A stretch of DNA of 58,562 nucleotides from assembly GCA_016789725.1 (NCBI GenBank), contig JAEUQN010000022.1:1-58562 (forward strand). Reading direction: 5' to 3'. Numbering within the stretch: position 1 is the stretch's first letter; every line of letters starts with the position of its first letter. Made by a program: the position numbers and the translations under genes. Positions 1 through 9,700 of the stretch are shown piece by piece. This DNA is from Blastocatellia bacterium (GTDB taxonomy: Bacteria > Acidobacteriota > Blastocatellia > RBC074). The notes under the pieces were generated by a model that did no database searches, was not told the DNA's origin, and saw nothing but the letters and a program-made list of their open reading frames with translations.

Positions 1-107
1 ACCTGAAGCCTTTGTTTGATTCCTCTGGTCAGACTCGCAGCTTGGTGCAATGACCCATTGTTTCAAGCCAGGACGCAGGAGCGCATTACACGGTCAACGA
101 TAAGGCA

Positions 108-145
108 ATAAAAAAAGCCTCCGGCAAAATCTGCGCCGAAGGCTT
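108..145 (-). terminator. Intrinsic terminator of nrdAB
   Basis: On the minus strand an 11-nt arm (AAGCCTTCGGC) pairs with GCCGGAGGCTT across a 9-nt loop, with one mismatch, and runs into a T-tract. It lies about 35 nt past the nrdB stop codon, the right place to end an nrdA-nrdB transcript. The first 107 bases of the window hold nothing I can recognise. Confidence 0.85.
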
Positions 146-179
146 GGGTTGCAACCTCACCTTGCAACTCAACTCGAAC

Positions 180-1178
180 TTAAAAATCTGCGTCAAAGGC
201 GACCTCGCCTACTACGCCAACCTGATAGGCCGACACGCGACGCTCAAAGAAGTTAGCCAGTTCCTGGACATCTTGCAAGTCCATAAACGCGAACGGATTT
301 TTCGCGCCATAGCGAGGAGTAATGCCGAGCATCATCAAGCGTTGATCGGCTACAAACTCCAGGTATTGGCGCATATCCGCTAGGGATAATCCCGCAACTC
401 CGCCGCTCAAAATATCCTCGGCAAATTGCGTCTCGCAGGCTACAGCTTCTTCGATCATATCGAGAAGTTGCAGAGTCATTTCATCGTCAAAGAGATTTGG
501 TTCCTCGCGGCGTACGACATTGACTACCTCAAATGCAAAGGCCATGTGGGCGCTTTCATCACGGAAAACCCAGTTCGTGCCTGCTGCTAACCCATGCAAC
601 AGTCCGCGTGAACGTAAGAAGTAGACATAAGCAAATGCGGCGAAGAAAAATAGTCCCTCAATGCAAGCTGCAAAGCAAATCAAATTTAATAAGAATTTTC
701 GGCGCGCTTCTTTTGAATCAAGTTTGTCGAGTTGCTGAATCGAATCAATCCACTTCAGGCAGAATTCGCCTTTTTTGCGAATCGAAGGAATGTTATGAAT
801 CGCGGCGAATGCCTGCTCGCGTTCCTGAATATCAGGGATGTACGTATCCAGCAGCGTCAAATAAAACTGGACGTGCAAGGCTTCTTCGTATAGCTGGCGT
901 GACAGGTACATCCGCGCTTCGGGCGCATTGATATGCTTGTACAGATTCAACACCAGATTGTTCGAGACAATCGAATCGCCCGTCGCAAAAAAGGCGACCA
1001 ACCGACTGATGAGATGTCGCTCCGCTGCGTTCATCCGCATCCGCAAATCGGTCACGTCTGTCGAGAAATCTACTTCTTCAACCGTCCAGGTATTCTTAAT
1101 GCCGTTGCGATACATCTCATAAAAGGCCGGATACTTCATGGGCCGCAACGTTAAATTAAATCCAGGGTCTAACAACAT
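180..1178 (-). CDS. nrdB: Ribonucleoside-diphosphate reductase, beta (diiron) subunit
   Basis: Small subunit of class I ribonucleotide reductase, which holds the metal centre and radical used by NrdA to turn NDPs into dNDPs in the cytosol. The ligand set of the family is complete: Asp68, Glu99 and His102 (E-x-x-H), Glu174, Glu208 and His211. Tyr106 sits at the spacing of the radical tyrosine (E-x-x-H-x-x-x-Y), so the sequence fits a tyrosyl-radical enzyme. 332 residues is a normal length. The ATG follows a GGAGAG ribosome site. The gene is about 100 nt downstream of nrdA on the same strand and is followed by a strong terminator, so the pair should form one transcript. Confidence 0.96.
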   Translation of the reverse strand: MLLDPGFNLTLRPMKYPAFYEMYRNGIKNTWTVEEVDFSTDVTDLRMRMNAAERHLISRLVAFFATGDSIVSNNLVLNLYKHINAPEARMYLSRQLYEEALHVQFYLTLLDTYIPDIQEREQAFAAIHNIPSIRKKGEFCLKWIDSIQQLDKLDSKEARRKFLLNLICFAACIEGLFFFAAFAYVYFLRSRGLLHGLAAGTNWVFRDESAHMAFAFEVVNVVRREEPNLFDDEMTLQLLDMIEEAVACETQFAEDILSGGVAGLSLADMRQYLEFVADQRLMMLGITPRYGAKNPFAFMDLQDVQELANFFERRVSAYQVGVVGEVAFDADF

Positions 1179-1276
1179 AATCTCTCCACTTACCTCTCCT
1201 TGATCATTCTAGCGCGGAGTTATTATCTCTACGAAGGTCCTCGAATTATCACAAAACCTTGGCTTACTCGTTGAAA

Positions 1277-3784
1277 TTATTGACAGGCTTCGCAGGCTTC
1301 GGGGTTTTCGAGTGAGCAGACCAGCGCCTCTTCATCTGTGTACGTTTTCTTTGGCGCTTCTACCACTAACGGTGTGGCGGCTGTCTTAGCAATTCGGGTT
1401 GCCGGACGCGAGCGCAAATAATACGTCGTTTTCAAGCCTTTTTGCCAAGCGTACATATACATCGAAGATAGCTTGCCAATGTTTGGGCTTTCGACAAACA
1501 GATTCAGCGATTGGGATTGGTCAATAAATGCGCCCCGATCTGCTGCCATATCAATCAATGAGCGCATTGGAACTTCCCACGCTGTACGATAAACCTCGCG
1601 CAAATCCATCGGCAACTCTTCGATGTCCTGAATCGAACCTTCCGCCAACTTGATCTTGGCGCGAATGTCTTCGTTCCATTTGCCAAGCTTCTTAAGTTCT
1701 TGCACCAGATAGCGATTGACTTGCAGGAAGTCTCCCGACAAGGTTTCGCGTTTGAAGAGGTTCGAGACCTGTGGCTCAATGCACTCATAGCAGCCGACAA
1801 TTGAGGCAATGGTCGCTGTCGGTGCAATGGCAATCATCAATGAATTGCGAAGTCCTCGCTGTTTGATTTTTTCGCGTAAAAGGTTCCAGCGATCTTTGTC
1901 TTCAACTTCAACACCCCACAAATCAAATTGTAGGTCGCCTTGGGCAGCGCGGGTTTCAGAGAACGCGGGATGTGCGCCTTTTTCCCGTGCCAGTTCGCAC
2001 GATGCATTCAGTGCCGCATAGTAAATTTCTTCCTGAATCTTCCTGGAAATCTCTCTTGCTTTCGGAGCATCAAAGGGCAACCGCAGCATGAAAAATACGT
2101 CCTGTAGGCCCATCAACCCCAATCCAATATTCCGCCAGCGATTGTTAGAGGCTTGCGTGCTGGGAATTGGATAAAAGTTCAAATCAATTACGCGATCCAG
2201 TTGTCGCACGGCGAGACGCACATTGCGCGCGAGTTTCTCATAATCAATTTGTCCATCAACCACATATCTCGCTAAGTTGATTGAGCCGAGGTTGCACACA
2301 GCAGTTTCATTTTCGGATGTAACTTCAATGATTTCGGTGCAGAGGTTTGACAAATGAACAACTTCACCGGTTGTGCCAGTTTGGTTGCATTTCCTGTTGC
2401 TCGAATCCTTGAAGGTCATCCATCCATTGCCCGTTTGCGCCAGTGTCCGCATCATTCGTGCATACAAATCACGCGCCTTGACCTGTTTGGCAAAGAGCTT
2501 TTCCTGTTCTACTTTGATATATGCAGCCTCGAAGTCCGCCCCATATAAATCAGTCAATTGCGGCGTCACCTTCGGATCAAACAATGACCATAAACCATCT
2601 TCCTGGACGCGCTGCATGAACAAATCGGGAACCCAATTCGCCGTATTCAGGTTATATGTGCGGCGTGCATCATCTCCGGTGTTATCCCGTAGTTCGAGAA
2701 AGTCTTCAATGTCGGAGTGCCAGGGTTCGAGATAAACGCAGCAGGCACCTTTACGCTTACCGCCCTGATTCACGGCAGCAACAGACGCATCGAGTGTTTT
2801 CAGCCAGGGGACAATGCCATTTGATTTCCCGTTTGTGCCTTTGATGAGCGACCCTTGTGAACGCACCCGGTGATAAGCAATGCCGATGCCGCCTGCGAAT
2901 TTGGAAAGCAGTGCAACATCCGTATATTTCTTGTAAATCGCACCCAAATCATCCTGTGGCGAATCCAGCAAATAGCACGAGGATAACTGCTCATGATGTG
3001 TTCCCGCATTGAAGAGTGTAGGCGTGCTGGGGATATACTCAAATGATGAGAACAGGCGATAAAGCTGAATGGCATCGCTGACGGTTTCAGACAGGCCGCA
3101 GGCTACGCGCATGAAGAAATACTGTGGCGTTTCGATCACGTCACGACTGGTTGGATCTTTCAGCAAATAGCGATCATAGACAGTGCGCAGTCCGAAGAAT
3201 TCAAATTGTTGGCTGCGGTCGGTTTCGATGGCATCGTTGAGCTTGCGACTGTTGGCCGCAACAAATTTCGATACGCGCTCATTGATGAGTCCAACCCGTT
3301 GCCCCGTAGAGATGGATTGCGAAAACGAATGAATTTCCTGGTTGGCAACTTCTTTGTCAATGTACGTCGAGAGCAGTCGAGCTGCCAATTTGGAGTACTC
3401 TGGTTCTTCGACAATCAATGCGGCAGCCGTTTGAATCGAAAGCTTGTCCAATTCTTTTGTGGTCGCGCCGTCATAAATTCCACTGATGGTTTTGGTTGCC
3501 ACGCGCAGGGCATCCACTTGTGTTAGTCCTGCACAGCTTCGCCCGACAGCCCGCACGATTTTGTTCAGGTCTACGGGTTCAAAATTGCCGTTGCGTTTGC
3601 GGACACGCATCATGGTTGGGGCGTCTGCGCCTTCATCTTTGCTTGCCTTGGGAGGAGCGGTTGCGGTTCGTTGGGTTGCCATACTTACACCTGTACTTAC
3701 GCTTGCATAGAAAGATGTACCATTGTCAGAGGTGAATGAGTTCGTGTCAAAGGGTTCCAAGGCTTGCTCCTCCTGTGTCATCAA
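1277..3784 (-). CDS. nrdA: Ribonucleoside-diphosphate reductase, alpha (catalytic) subunit
   Basis: Large subunit of class I ribonucleotide reductase, the site of nucleotide reduction and allosteric control. An ATP-cone occupies roughly residues 58-147 (start MMRVRKRNG), so dATP inhibition is expected. The barrel carries the active-site and radical-path segments SSCYLLDS, SNLCTEI and CNLGSINLARY, and the tail ends CEACQ, giving the mobile redox pair Cys831/Cys834 that is re-reduced by thioredoxin or glutaredoxin. 835 residues is typical of this branch. About 57 residues before the ATP-cone are low complexity (Ser/Thr/Ala rich). The first ATG lacks a strong ribosome site, so the exact start is not certain. 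Confidence 0.96.
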   Translation of the reverse strand: MMTQEEQALEPFDTNSFTSDNGTSFYASVSTGVSMATQRTATAPPKASKDEGADAPTMMRVRKRNGNFEPVDLNKIVRAVGRSCAGLTQVDALRVATKTISGIYDGATTKELDKLSIQTAAALIVEEPEYSKLAARLLSTYIDKEVANQEIHSFSQSISTGQRVGLINERVSKFVAANSRKLNDAIETDRSQQFEFFGLRTVYDRYLLKDPTSRDVIETPQYFFMRVACGLSETVSDAIQLYRLFSSFEYIPSTPTLFNAGTHHEQLSSCYLLDSPQDDLGAIYKKYTDVALLSKFAGGIGIAYHRVRSQGSLIKGTNGKSNGIVPWLKTLDASVAAVNQGGKRKGACCVYLEPWHSDIEDFLELRDNTGDDARRTYNLNTANWVPDLFMQRVQEDGLWSLFDPKVTPQLTDLYGADFEAAYIKVEQEKLFAKQVKARDLYARMMRTLAQTGNGWMTFKDSSNRKCNQTGTTGEVVHLSNLCTEIIEVTSENETAVCNLGSINLARYVVDGQIDYEKLARNVRLAVRQLDRVIDLNFYPIPSTQASNNRWRNIGLGLMGLQDVFFMLRLPFDAPKAREISRKIQEEIYYAALNASCELAREKGAHPAFSETRAAQGDLQFDLWGVEVEDKDRWNLLREKIKQRGLRNSLMIAIAPTATIASIVGCYECIEPQVSNLFKRETLSGDFLQVNRYLVQELKKLGKWNEDIRAKIKLAEGSIQDIEELPMDLREVYRTAWEVPMRSLIDMAADRGAFIDQSQSLNLFVESPNIGKLSSMYMYAWQKGLKTTYYLRSRPATRIAKTAATPLVVEAPKKTYTDEEALVCSLENPEACEACQ

Positions 3785-4085
3785 TTTTTCACCGGATACC
3801 TCATCAAAGCGAGAGACCAGGCAGTTTGTCAGACTTTTTGGGCGTGGGGCAAAAAGTACAATGAGCAGACACAGCTCTACAACCTGTAAGGCAGTCTTCG
3901 AGGAGAGGGAAAAACGTAAAAGTAAACATTATCTGCTTCAAGAGGCTTGGCCTGCGACGAAGCAGCAAAAGGAATTGTGAGACGTTTTCTTTCCTGCCAG
4001 ATTTAGCGGACTTCAGCCCGATCAAAATCGGACTGTAAGTGTCGTTTAATGACTGTCTGTTGCGTGAAGTCTGTCTGCAACGGAG
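3785..4085 (-). other. Long nrdA leader
   Basis: Between the predicted nrd promoter and the nrdA start codon lie about 300 nt. I see no riboswitch core that I know in it; in particular there is no cobalamin-box-like stretch. A 105-codon frame crosses it on the same strand, but its start codon lies upstream of the predicted transcription start and the protein looks random, so I do not call it. The rest of the gap up to 4344 holds the promoter and operators listed separately. Confidence 0.4.
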
Positions 4086-4101
4086 GCGCAGTCTATAGTA
4101 G
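4086..4101. promoter_or_regulatory. NrdR box 2 (candidate, degenerate)
   Basis: GCGCAGTCTATAGTAG is a weaker match (about 10 of 16) to the NrdR box. It starts exactly 32 bp, three helical turns, from box 1 and covers the -10 hexamer. Tandem boxes at this spacing are the usual NrdR arrangement, which is why I keep it despite the mismatches. Confidence 0.45.
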
Positions 4102-4118
4102 GGTCTAGGGATTGTCAA
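4090..4118 (-). promoter_or_regulatory. Sigma-70-type promoter of nrdAB
   Basis: On the minus strand a perfect -35 TTGACA (4113-4118) is followed after 17 nt by TAGACT (4090-4095, 4 of 6 to TATAAT). Both hexamers are overlapped by candidate NrdR boxes, the arrangement expected for repression. Confidence 0.6.
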
Positions 4119-4133
4119 CACAGTATGTTGTGG
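4118..4133. promoter_or_regulatory. NrdR box 1 (candidate)
   Basis: ACACAGTATGTTGTGG matches the palindromic NrdR consensus acaCwATATaTwGtgt at 13 of 16 positions and overlaps the edge of the -35 hexamer. NrdR is the ATP-cone/zinc-ribbon repressor of ribonucleotide reductase genes. Confidence 0.65.
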
Positions 4134-4344
4134 CTGTTAGTTGATAATTTGCGTAAAGTAAATCACGTAAAAGAGTTAGCCCGCACAAATTTTTTTAGAA
4201 GAAACTCCAAGGATAAAGCCTCGTTTGATGATTCGAGTAAAAAATTAAGTTGGAGGCTGTAAGTTATTGGAAAATAAGTGGCTTATGGCTTTGCTTTTTC
4301 GGGCATGAGTTTAAGGCTTGTATTTTCAGTAAGTTAGCTTGTGT

Positions 4345-5466
4345 TCAAGGTTTGGCGGGTTTATTGCGATCAGTTTGTGTCTCTTCCGCTTTCAGCCTTC
4401 GAGCTTCATTGAACTCCCGATTCGAGTCGTCGCGGCGGCCCAGTTCACGGTAGATTTTTCCCAGCAGGTAATGTTTAAGGGAGTCTTTCGGATCTTGGGC
4501 GACGGCCTTCTCGATAGCAATCGCAGCTTCCGCATTTTTGCCTTGCCGAGAAAGAACCTTGCCAAGGATTGTAATGACTTCAACAGAGTTGGGCTGCATT
4601 GCCAGCGCCAGGTCAACGTATTGTTTGGCGGGATCAAGATTGCCTTCGGCTTCGTGTAAGAGCGCCAGATAATACAGCGTCGTAAAGTCTTTAGGGCGCT
4701 GCTTGACTTCGGCCTCAAACGCGGAAAGGCCTGCTTTGTTTAGACCTAATTTGTAATAGCAAAGTCCTATTGAGTAATGCAGTCGTGGCAGCTCTGGGTT
4801 TAATTCTCCAGCCTTTTTCAAATCAATGATCGCTTTCTCAAATTCAAATCGTGCTAACTGCAGTTGCCCTTTGAGCAAGTGTGAAACTGCAAGACCTGTT
4901 GGCAGGACCGCTAACTTTTGGATTAAGCCTTCTGCTTCTTTAAGCTGGTTAGTGCGGATATAGGCAAGCCCCAGGCTGTATAGGATGGCGGGGTCATTTG
5001 GAGCGACGGCGAGTGTGGGCACAAGCTGCTCAATGGCCGCAGTGTTATAGCTGATCTCGACCAGCGATAGCCCCAGCAACTGACGCGCTTGCAAATGTGA
5101 TGGATTGGTTTCAAGAAACTTATCGAATGTGTTAATAGCCTTTTCAAATTCGTTAATGCGGAAATAGAGAATTCCCAGATTGAGATAAATTGGTGTCAGG
5201 TGTGGTGCCAGCTTCAGTGCGGTTTCATACGCAATAATAGCTTCGTCGGTCTTTCCCATCCGCGCCAGCACCACGCCGAGATTGGCTTGTGCTTCGACAT
5301 GATCAGGCTTGCGTTTGAGCACTGCACGATATTCCTCAGCGGCTTCTGTCCATTTGTTCTCTTGTTGTAATGCGACGCCTCGATTGAATTGTGCCGATGC
5401 ATCAGTCGTTTGGGGCGCGTTACCCAAAACAGTGAGGGTCAATAATGTCAGGATAAAATACAGCAT
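4345..5466 (-). CDS. Secreted TPR-repeat protein
   Basis: A 373-residue protein with an N-terminal hydrophobic export signal (about residues 1-17, ending near GNA) and then about nine consecutive 34-residue tetratricopeptide repeats, recognisable by units such as AEAQANLGVVLARMGKTDEA-like helices and the N-P/D-P turns between them. TPR arrays are protein-binding scaffolds; nothing in the sequence gives an enzymatic role. The next gene upstream on the same strand (5512-6555) also encodes a TPR protein and is only 45 nt away, so the two are probably cotranscribed and may work together at the envelope. The C-terminus is polar and Lys/Arg rich. Confidence 0.8.
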   Translation of the reverse strand: MLYFILTLLTLTVLGNAPQTTDASAQFNRGVALQQENKWTEAAEEYRAVLKRKPDHVEAQANLGVVLARMGKTDEAIIAYETALKLAPHLTPIYLNLGILYFRINEFEKAINTFDKFLETNPSHLQARQLLGLSLVEISYNTAAIEQLVPTLAVAPNDPAILYSLGLAYIRTNQLKEAEGLIQKLAVLPTGLAVSHLLKGQLQLARFEFEKAIIDLKKAGELNPELPRLHYSIGLCYYKLGLNKAGLSAFEAEVKQRPKDFTTLYYLALLHEAEGNLDPAKQYVDLALAMQPNSVEVITILGKVLSRQGKNAEAAIAIEKAVAQDPKDSLKHYLLGKIYRELGRRDDSNREFNEARRLKAEETQTDRNKPAKP

Positions 5467-5511
5467 GATGACAGAACATTAGCGGGACAAAAATGATCAA
5501 TAACCCGCCAA

Positions 5512-6555
5512 TCAAGGTTGTTTGAGCGGGGCTTTATTACGCCACGTGGCTTCCAATTCTTTCAGATAGGCGGCGTCTGTCGCATCAGGCTTTACTTTCA
5601 AATAGGCACGAATTTCGTCCGCCGCCTCTTTGAATTTTTGTTCATGTGCGAAGATTTCACCCAAGTACACATGTGCGCGGGCGGCAATCTTTTCGTCAAT
5701 GCGTAAGGCTTGTTGCAAGCACTGTTTCGCTTCTTCGTAGCGGTTTAGCGAAAGATTCCCATAGCCCAATAAAAATAGCGTCATCGGCACATTTGGTTCA
5801 AGCGCAAAAGCGTTTTCCAAATTGCGTACGGCGGCGGCAAAGTTTTTCTGCTGAATCTGACAGTAACCAATGCCGCGCCAGGCCGGGGCATATTTACCGT
5901 TCAGTTTGAGCGCCTGCGCAAAATCCGCCTCGGCCTCGACCAGCCTATTTTGTTGCGTCAGAACATTGCCACGTTCGGTCAATGCCTGCACGTAACTCGG
6001 ATAGAGTTCGATGGCTTGATTGAGCTGTGCCAACGCTAGTTGTGTCTGCTTTTCTTTTTGCAGTTTGAGTCCCTGTTCATAGGCTTTACGCGCGGGTTTG
6101 GGAATCGCCGCTTCGTCCACACTCACTGCACCCGCATTAAAATTTCGCTTCTCTTCAGGTAACGGAAATTTCAAAAAGACATCAATCTGTAGGCGGTTGG
6201 AATACGCACGTGTCGTGTCCGATTCGGTCGGGTCGCAGACCTGTTCCGGCGCATCGGGATTAACTGCCCGGACGCGATAACGTCCCCCCGGTAAGCTGCG
6301 AATTTCGTATTGTCCCTGATCGTCGCTGATCGTGTCACGCGTTACCCCTCGCCCTCCTTCGAGATAGACTTTGACACGCGCTGCCGGCTTGCCATTGGGC
6401 AAACTGACTCGCCCAAAAATAGTGAAGCCCCCACCTGTTTGCACTTGTCCAAATTGAAAGGCGCTCACCATTGTGGACGACAGAGATATGGCGAAGGCCA
6501 ACCGTATCAAGCGGGCAATAGGTAAATTGAAAACTCGTTTACTCATAATGGACAT
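5512..6555 (-). CDS. Carboxypeptidase-regulatory-like domain + TPR protein
   Basis: A 347-residue exported protein. After a signal peptide (about residues 1-32) comes a beta-sandwich of the carboxypeptidase regulatory-like family (about 45-130: GRVSLPNGKPAARVKVYLEG, then DDQGQYEIRSLPGGRYRV), then five or so TPR units to the end. The ATG at 6555 is well supported by a GGAGG site five to six bases upstream. The regulatory-like domain is the same fold as at the N-terminus of the TonB receptor encoded next upstream, and the pairing of such domains with TPRs is common in Acidobacteria. No catalytic residues are visible. Confidence 0.8.
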   Translation of the reverse strand: MSIMSKRVFNLPIARLIRLAFAISLSSTMVSAFQFGQVQTGGGFTIFGRVSLPNGKPAARVKVYLEGGRGVTRDTISDDQGQYEIRSLPGGRYRVRAVNPDAPEQVCDPTESDTTRAYSNRLQIDVFLKFPLPEEKRNFNAGAVSVDEAAIPKPARKAYEQGLKLQKEKQTQLALAQLNQAIELYPSYVQALTERGNVLTQQNRLVEAEADFAQALKLNGKYAPAWRGIGYCQIQQKNFAAAVRNLENAFALEPNVPMTLFLLGYGNLSLNRYEEAKQCLQQALRIDEKIAARAHVYLGEIFAHEQKFKEAADEIRAYLKVKPDATDAAYLKELEATWRNKAPLKQP

Positions 6556-6656
6556 TACGTCCTCCGTAAAAAATTCAGCTAGCCTCAGTTAGTGAAGATT
6601 CTTTTCAAGGTATCAACGTGGTGACATCACAACCTAAAATCTGGCGACGGCTTTTC

Positions 6657-6691
6657 GTAAAAACGGGGGTTGCAAACTGGTTGCAACCCCC
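6657..6691 (-). terminator. Intrinsic terminator of the TonB-receptor gene
   Basis: A perfect 11-bp stem (GGGGGTTGCAA with TTGCAACCCCC, 5-nt loop) followed on the minus strand by GTTTTT. It begins about 27 nt past the stop codon of the receptor gene. Confidence 0.88.
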
Positions 6692-6717
6692 ATCGTTGAT
6701 TTGGTTCTGCTCCTGGT

Positions 6718-9700
6718 TTAGAAGAAAATCTTCACCGCAAGCTGAACGATACGATTGCCGGAGACGGAACCGCTCAAACCATTGTATTCGCCGAGGCCTC
6801 CGCCTAGGCGAGGATTGCCTTGGAGCGTGGTGCCGCGTACGTTTTGGACGTACGCGGCATTAGCCGTTTGTCTCGTCAGGAAATCCGAGAAGTTTTGCGC
6901 GATGTTGAAGGTTACGCCATTATTGAAACTGCTGAACTGCGCGTGATTGAAGACGTTGAAGGCTTCTACGCGGAGTTGCAGGCTCCGTTGCCCGTCACTG
7001 CCACCCAGAGGGAAATTCTTGAACAGCGAGAGGTCTGTGACGTTGGTGCCTGGGTTTCTCAGGTAGTTCCGGGGGAATTCTCCCTTGAGCGCCAGCGCTT
7101 CCGCCACACTTGGCAACCGAACGTTCTGCCAGTTAAAGGCATTGTTTATATCCGACGAACGTTTCACATCGCCCGTCAAGATCGCACTCACGCCTTGTGT
7201 CCAGGAACCAGCAATACGTTGATTCAGGTTGATATTTTGAATACCAATACCTGCTTGTGTTGGCGAACCAGAGATGAACTGAGTAATACCGGTAAACTGC
7301 CATCCATTGGTCACACCCTTGAGCAACCAAAAGGCGTCCTTCAATCCAGGCACGCGCCAGTCATAGTTAATGACTGCCAGATGCGTGCGGTCGAATGATT
7401 GGAGCCTGTAGTCAGCACAACGTGAGCAGATAGGGTTGATACCATCGGTGTACCCGTTGGACGTTCCCATCGCCTTTGACCAGGTGTAAGCCACGCCCAG
7501 GTTGAATGACCTGCCGAGCCGTTGGCTCAAGGTCACCTGCATGGAGTGATAATTCGACGAACCGCCAAACGTCCGCATGCCAACGGTGTCATAACCCGAA
7601 TATCGCTTGAGTTGGACGGCCTGGAGCGCGTTTTGCCCAGAGAATTTTACGCCCGCGTCTTTATAGACCTGAGCCAATCCGGGTTCTTCATCCGGCACAA
7701 TGCCATTGGCATAGCGTGACGGGTCTTGCGCCGCTTTGGTGAACAGTTCGCCATACGGGCTGTAGTTGAGATTCAGAATCTCTTGTTGATGACGACCCAG
7801 CGTTCCAACATAACCCACGCTGATGACCGTGCTCTTGCCTACATCCTGTTGCACCTGAAGGCTGAAGCTCTGGATGCTGGGGACTTTGCCTTCGGGATCC
7901 GCACCGATTACGCTGACTGGACCGAGAGCTAATGGGCCTGTGCCTCCACCTAAGTTAGCAAGGTTGCCAAAGTTGAAAGTCGGGTTGATAAACAGTGGTG
8001 GCTGACCGACGGCGGCAAAAACTAACTCGTTGCCCTGCACGCGGTCATACGCCATCCGATATCCACCGCGCACGACCGTCTTTTTGTTGCCGAAGACATC
8101 GTAAGCAAAGCCGACTGCCGGACCGAATTGTACGCCACGGCTCTTGATGCCGCCCGGCAGATAACCATCCTTGGTTCCTTGCTGACCATTGAATGCGTTA
8201 CCCGATCCCGGAACGATGCGGTTGACCAGATATGACGGCAGTAATACCGAAGGATTGGCCGGGTCAATCGCGCGTTGGTTCGCGGAAGTTGTACACCAGT
8301 TGTTATCGCGGAATGTGCCTGCCACGCAAGTTGGGCGATAGAGCCGCACCGCTTGGCTCTGATTCCATTTTTCCGGCACAAAGTAATAATCCTGCTGGCG
8401 CTTGTCATACTGCGGATAGATCAGGCTGAACCGCATACCATAATCCAGCGTCAACCGATTGTTAACCTTCCAGTTATCTTGCAAATAAAACTCCACGTTG
8501 GTCGAGCGATATTGCCCTTGGAAGACGCCAATGTTTGGCTGGCTGTAGGTATTGAAATTGCCAAGCAGTGCGTTGGCATACGGATGCTGCGCGTTGTTTG
8601 GATCGTTGACGTTGTGGCTGAAGTTCATGCTGGCTGAAGTGCCAGCGGCTTGATCTTTGCGGCTGCGCTGGTAATAGAAGCCCGATTTCACGGTGTGCGT
8701 ATTCAGGACCTTGCTGAAATTGTCGTAAATATCAAAGGTCGTGTTGGAGTTCTTGTAGGGGTAGGCGCCGTAGCCATTAACGCCACCGAAGTTCTGGTTC
8801 GGGATACCACCGAAGGTGATATTGAACCATTGGCTGGGCGGGTAGGCGAAAGGCGTCGCAAAATTGAAGCCGATGCCCGAATAGCTTGCGGCATTCTCAT
8901 TTGATGGATTCAGCGTCAGGTTATTTTGACTCGCACCAAAAATGAACTCGTTCGTCATGGTCGGCGAGAGCGTGTTCGTGACGTTGAGCGTGCCGTTCCA
9001 CGCTGGAGCTTGTTTGAAGATCAGATTGTCAAAGGGAATCTGATTGTTGCCGCCTGTCCATCCCAGACCATACGGCATGATTTGTTGATCCGTGTCACGC
9101 GTATAGCGAATGTACGCGCGCGTTTTTTCCGACATGTTGTAATCCAGTCGGATACTGTTTTCGCTGCGCGGATAGCTGACGCTCTGTTGTGAGTTGTGGT
9201 TAAAGCGGTAGCCATTGATACCGGTTGGGTTCAACGGGAGATTCTCGAACTTGCGGAAGAGGTTCAGGATTTTGGTGCCATTCGGGTTGATGCGAGCCGC
9301 CGGGATAATATTGCCGGGGAAGCATGCGGTTTGATCCGTGGCAGTGCAATTGCCTGTTTTCGTTGGGTCTCGGATATAAATCTTGAGGCCATTGCCATCA
9401 TAAGTGTTGCTGAAATCGCCCGCCGCTTCTGCTGCGGTGGGAACACGTGAATTGCGCGCACCTTGCGGCACTAACTGTTGTTGCCATTCCTGTGACCAGA
9501 AGAAGAACAATTTGTCTTTGGTCTTCTCCATCAACTTGGGGATGTAAACCGGGCCGCCGATATTGTAGCCCTGTTGATTGTAGCGGTAGAAATTACGGGG
9601 GTTGTTTTCGATGCCCGCCGCATTTCGGCCATTGGCATTGTTGTAGAAAGAATTGGCGTTGAATTGTTCGTGGCGATGGAAGTAATAGCCTGTGCCATGA

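Noticed and set aside
3785..4085. Cobalamin riboswitch upstream of nrdA
   Set aside because: I looked for the conserved B12-box and core words and did not find them; class I reductase also does not need cobalamin.
3804..4121. A 105-codon frame in the nrdA leader
   Set aside because: Its start codon lies upstream of the predicted transcription start, inside the promoter, and the peptide has no domain character.
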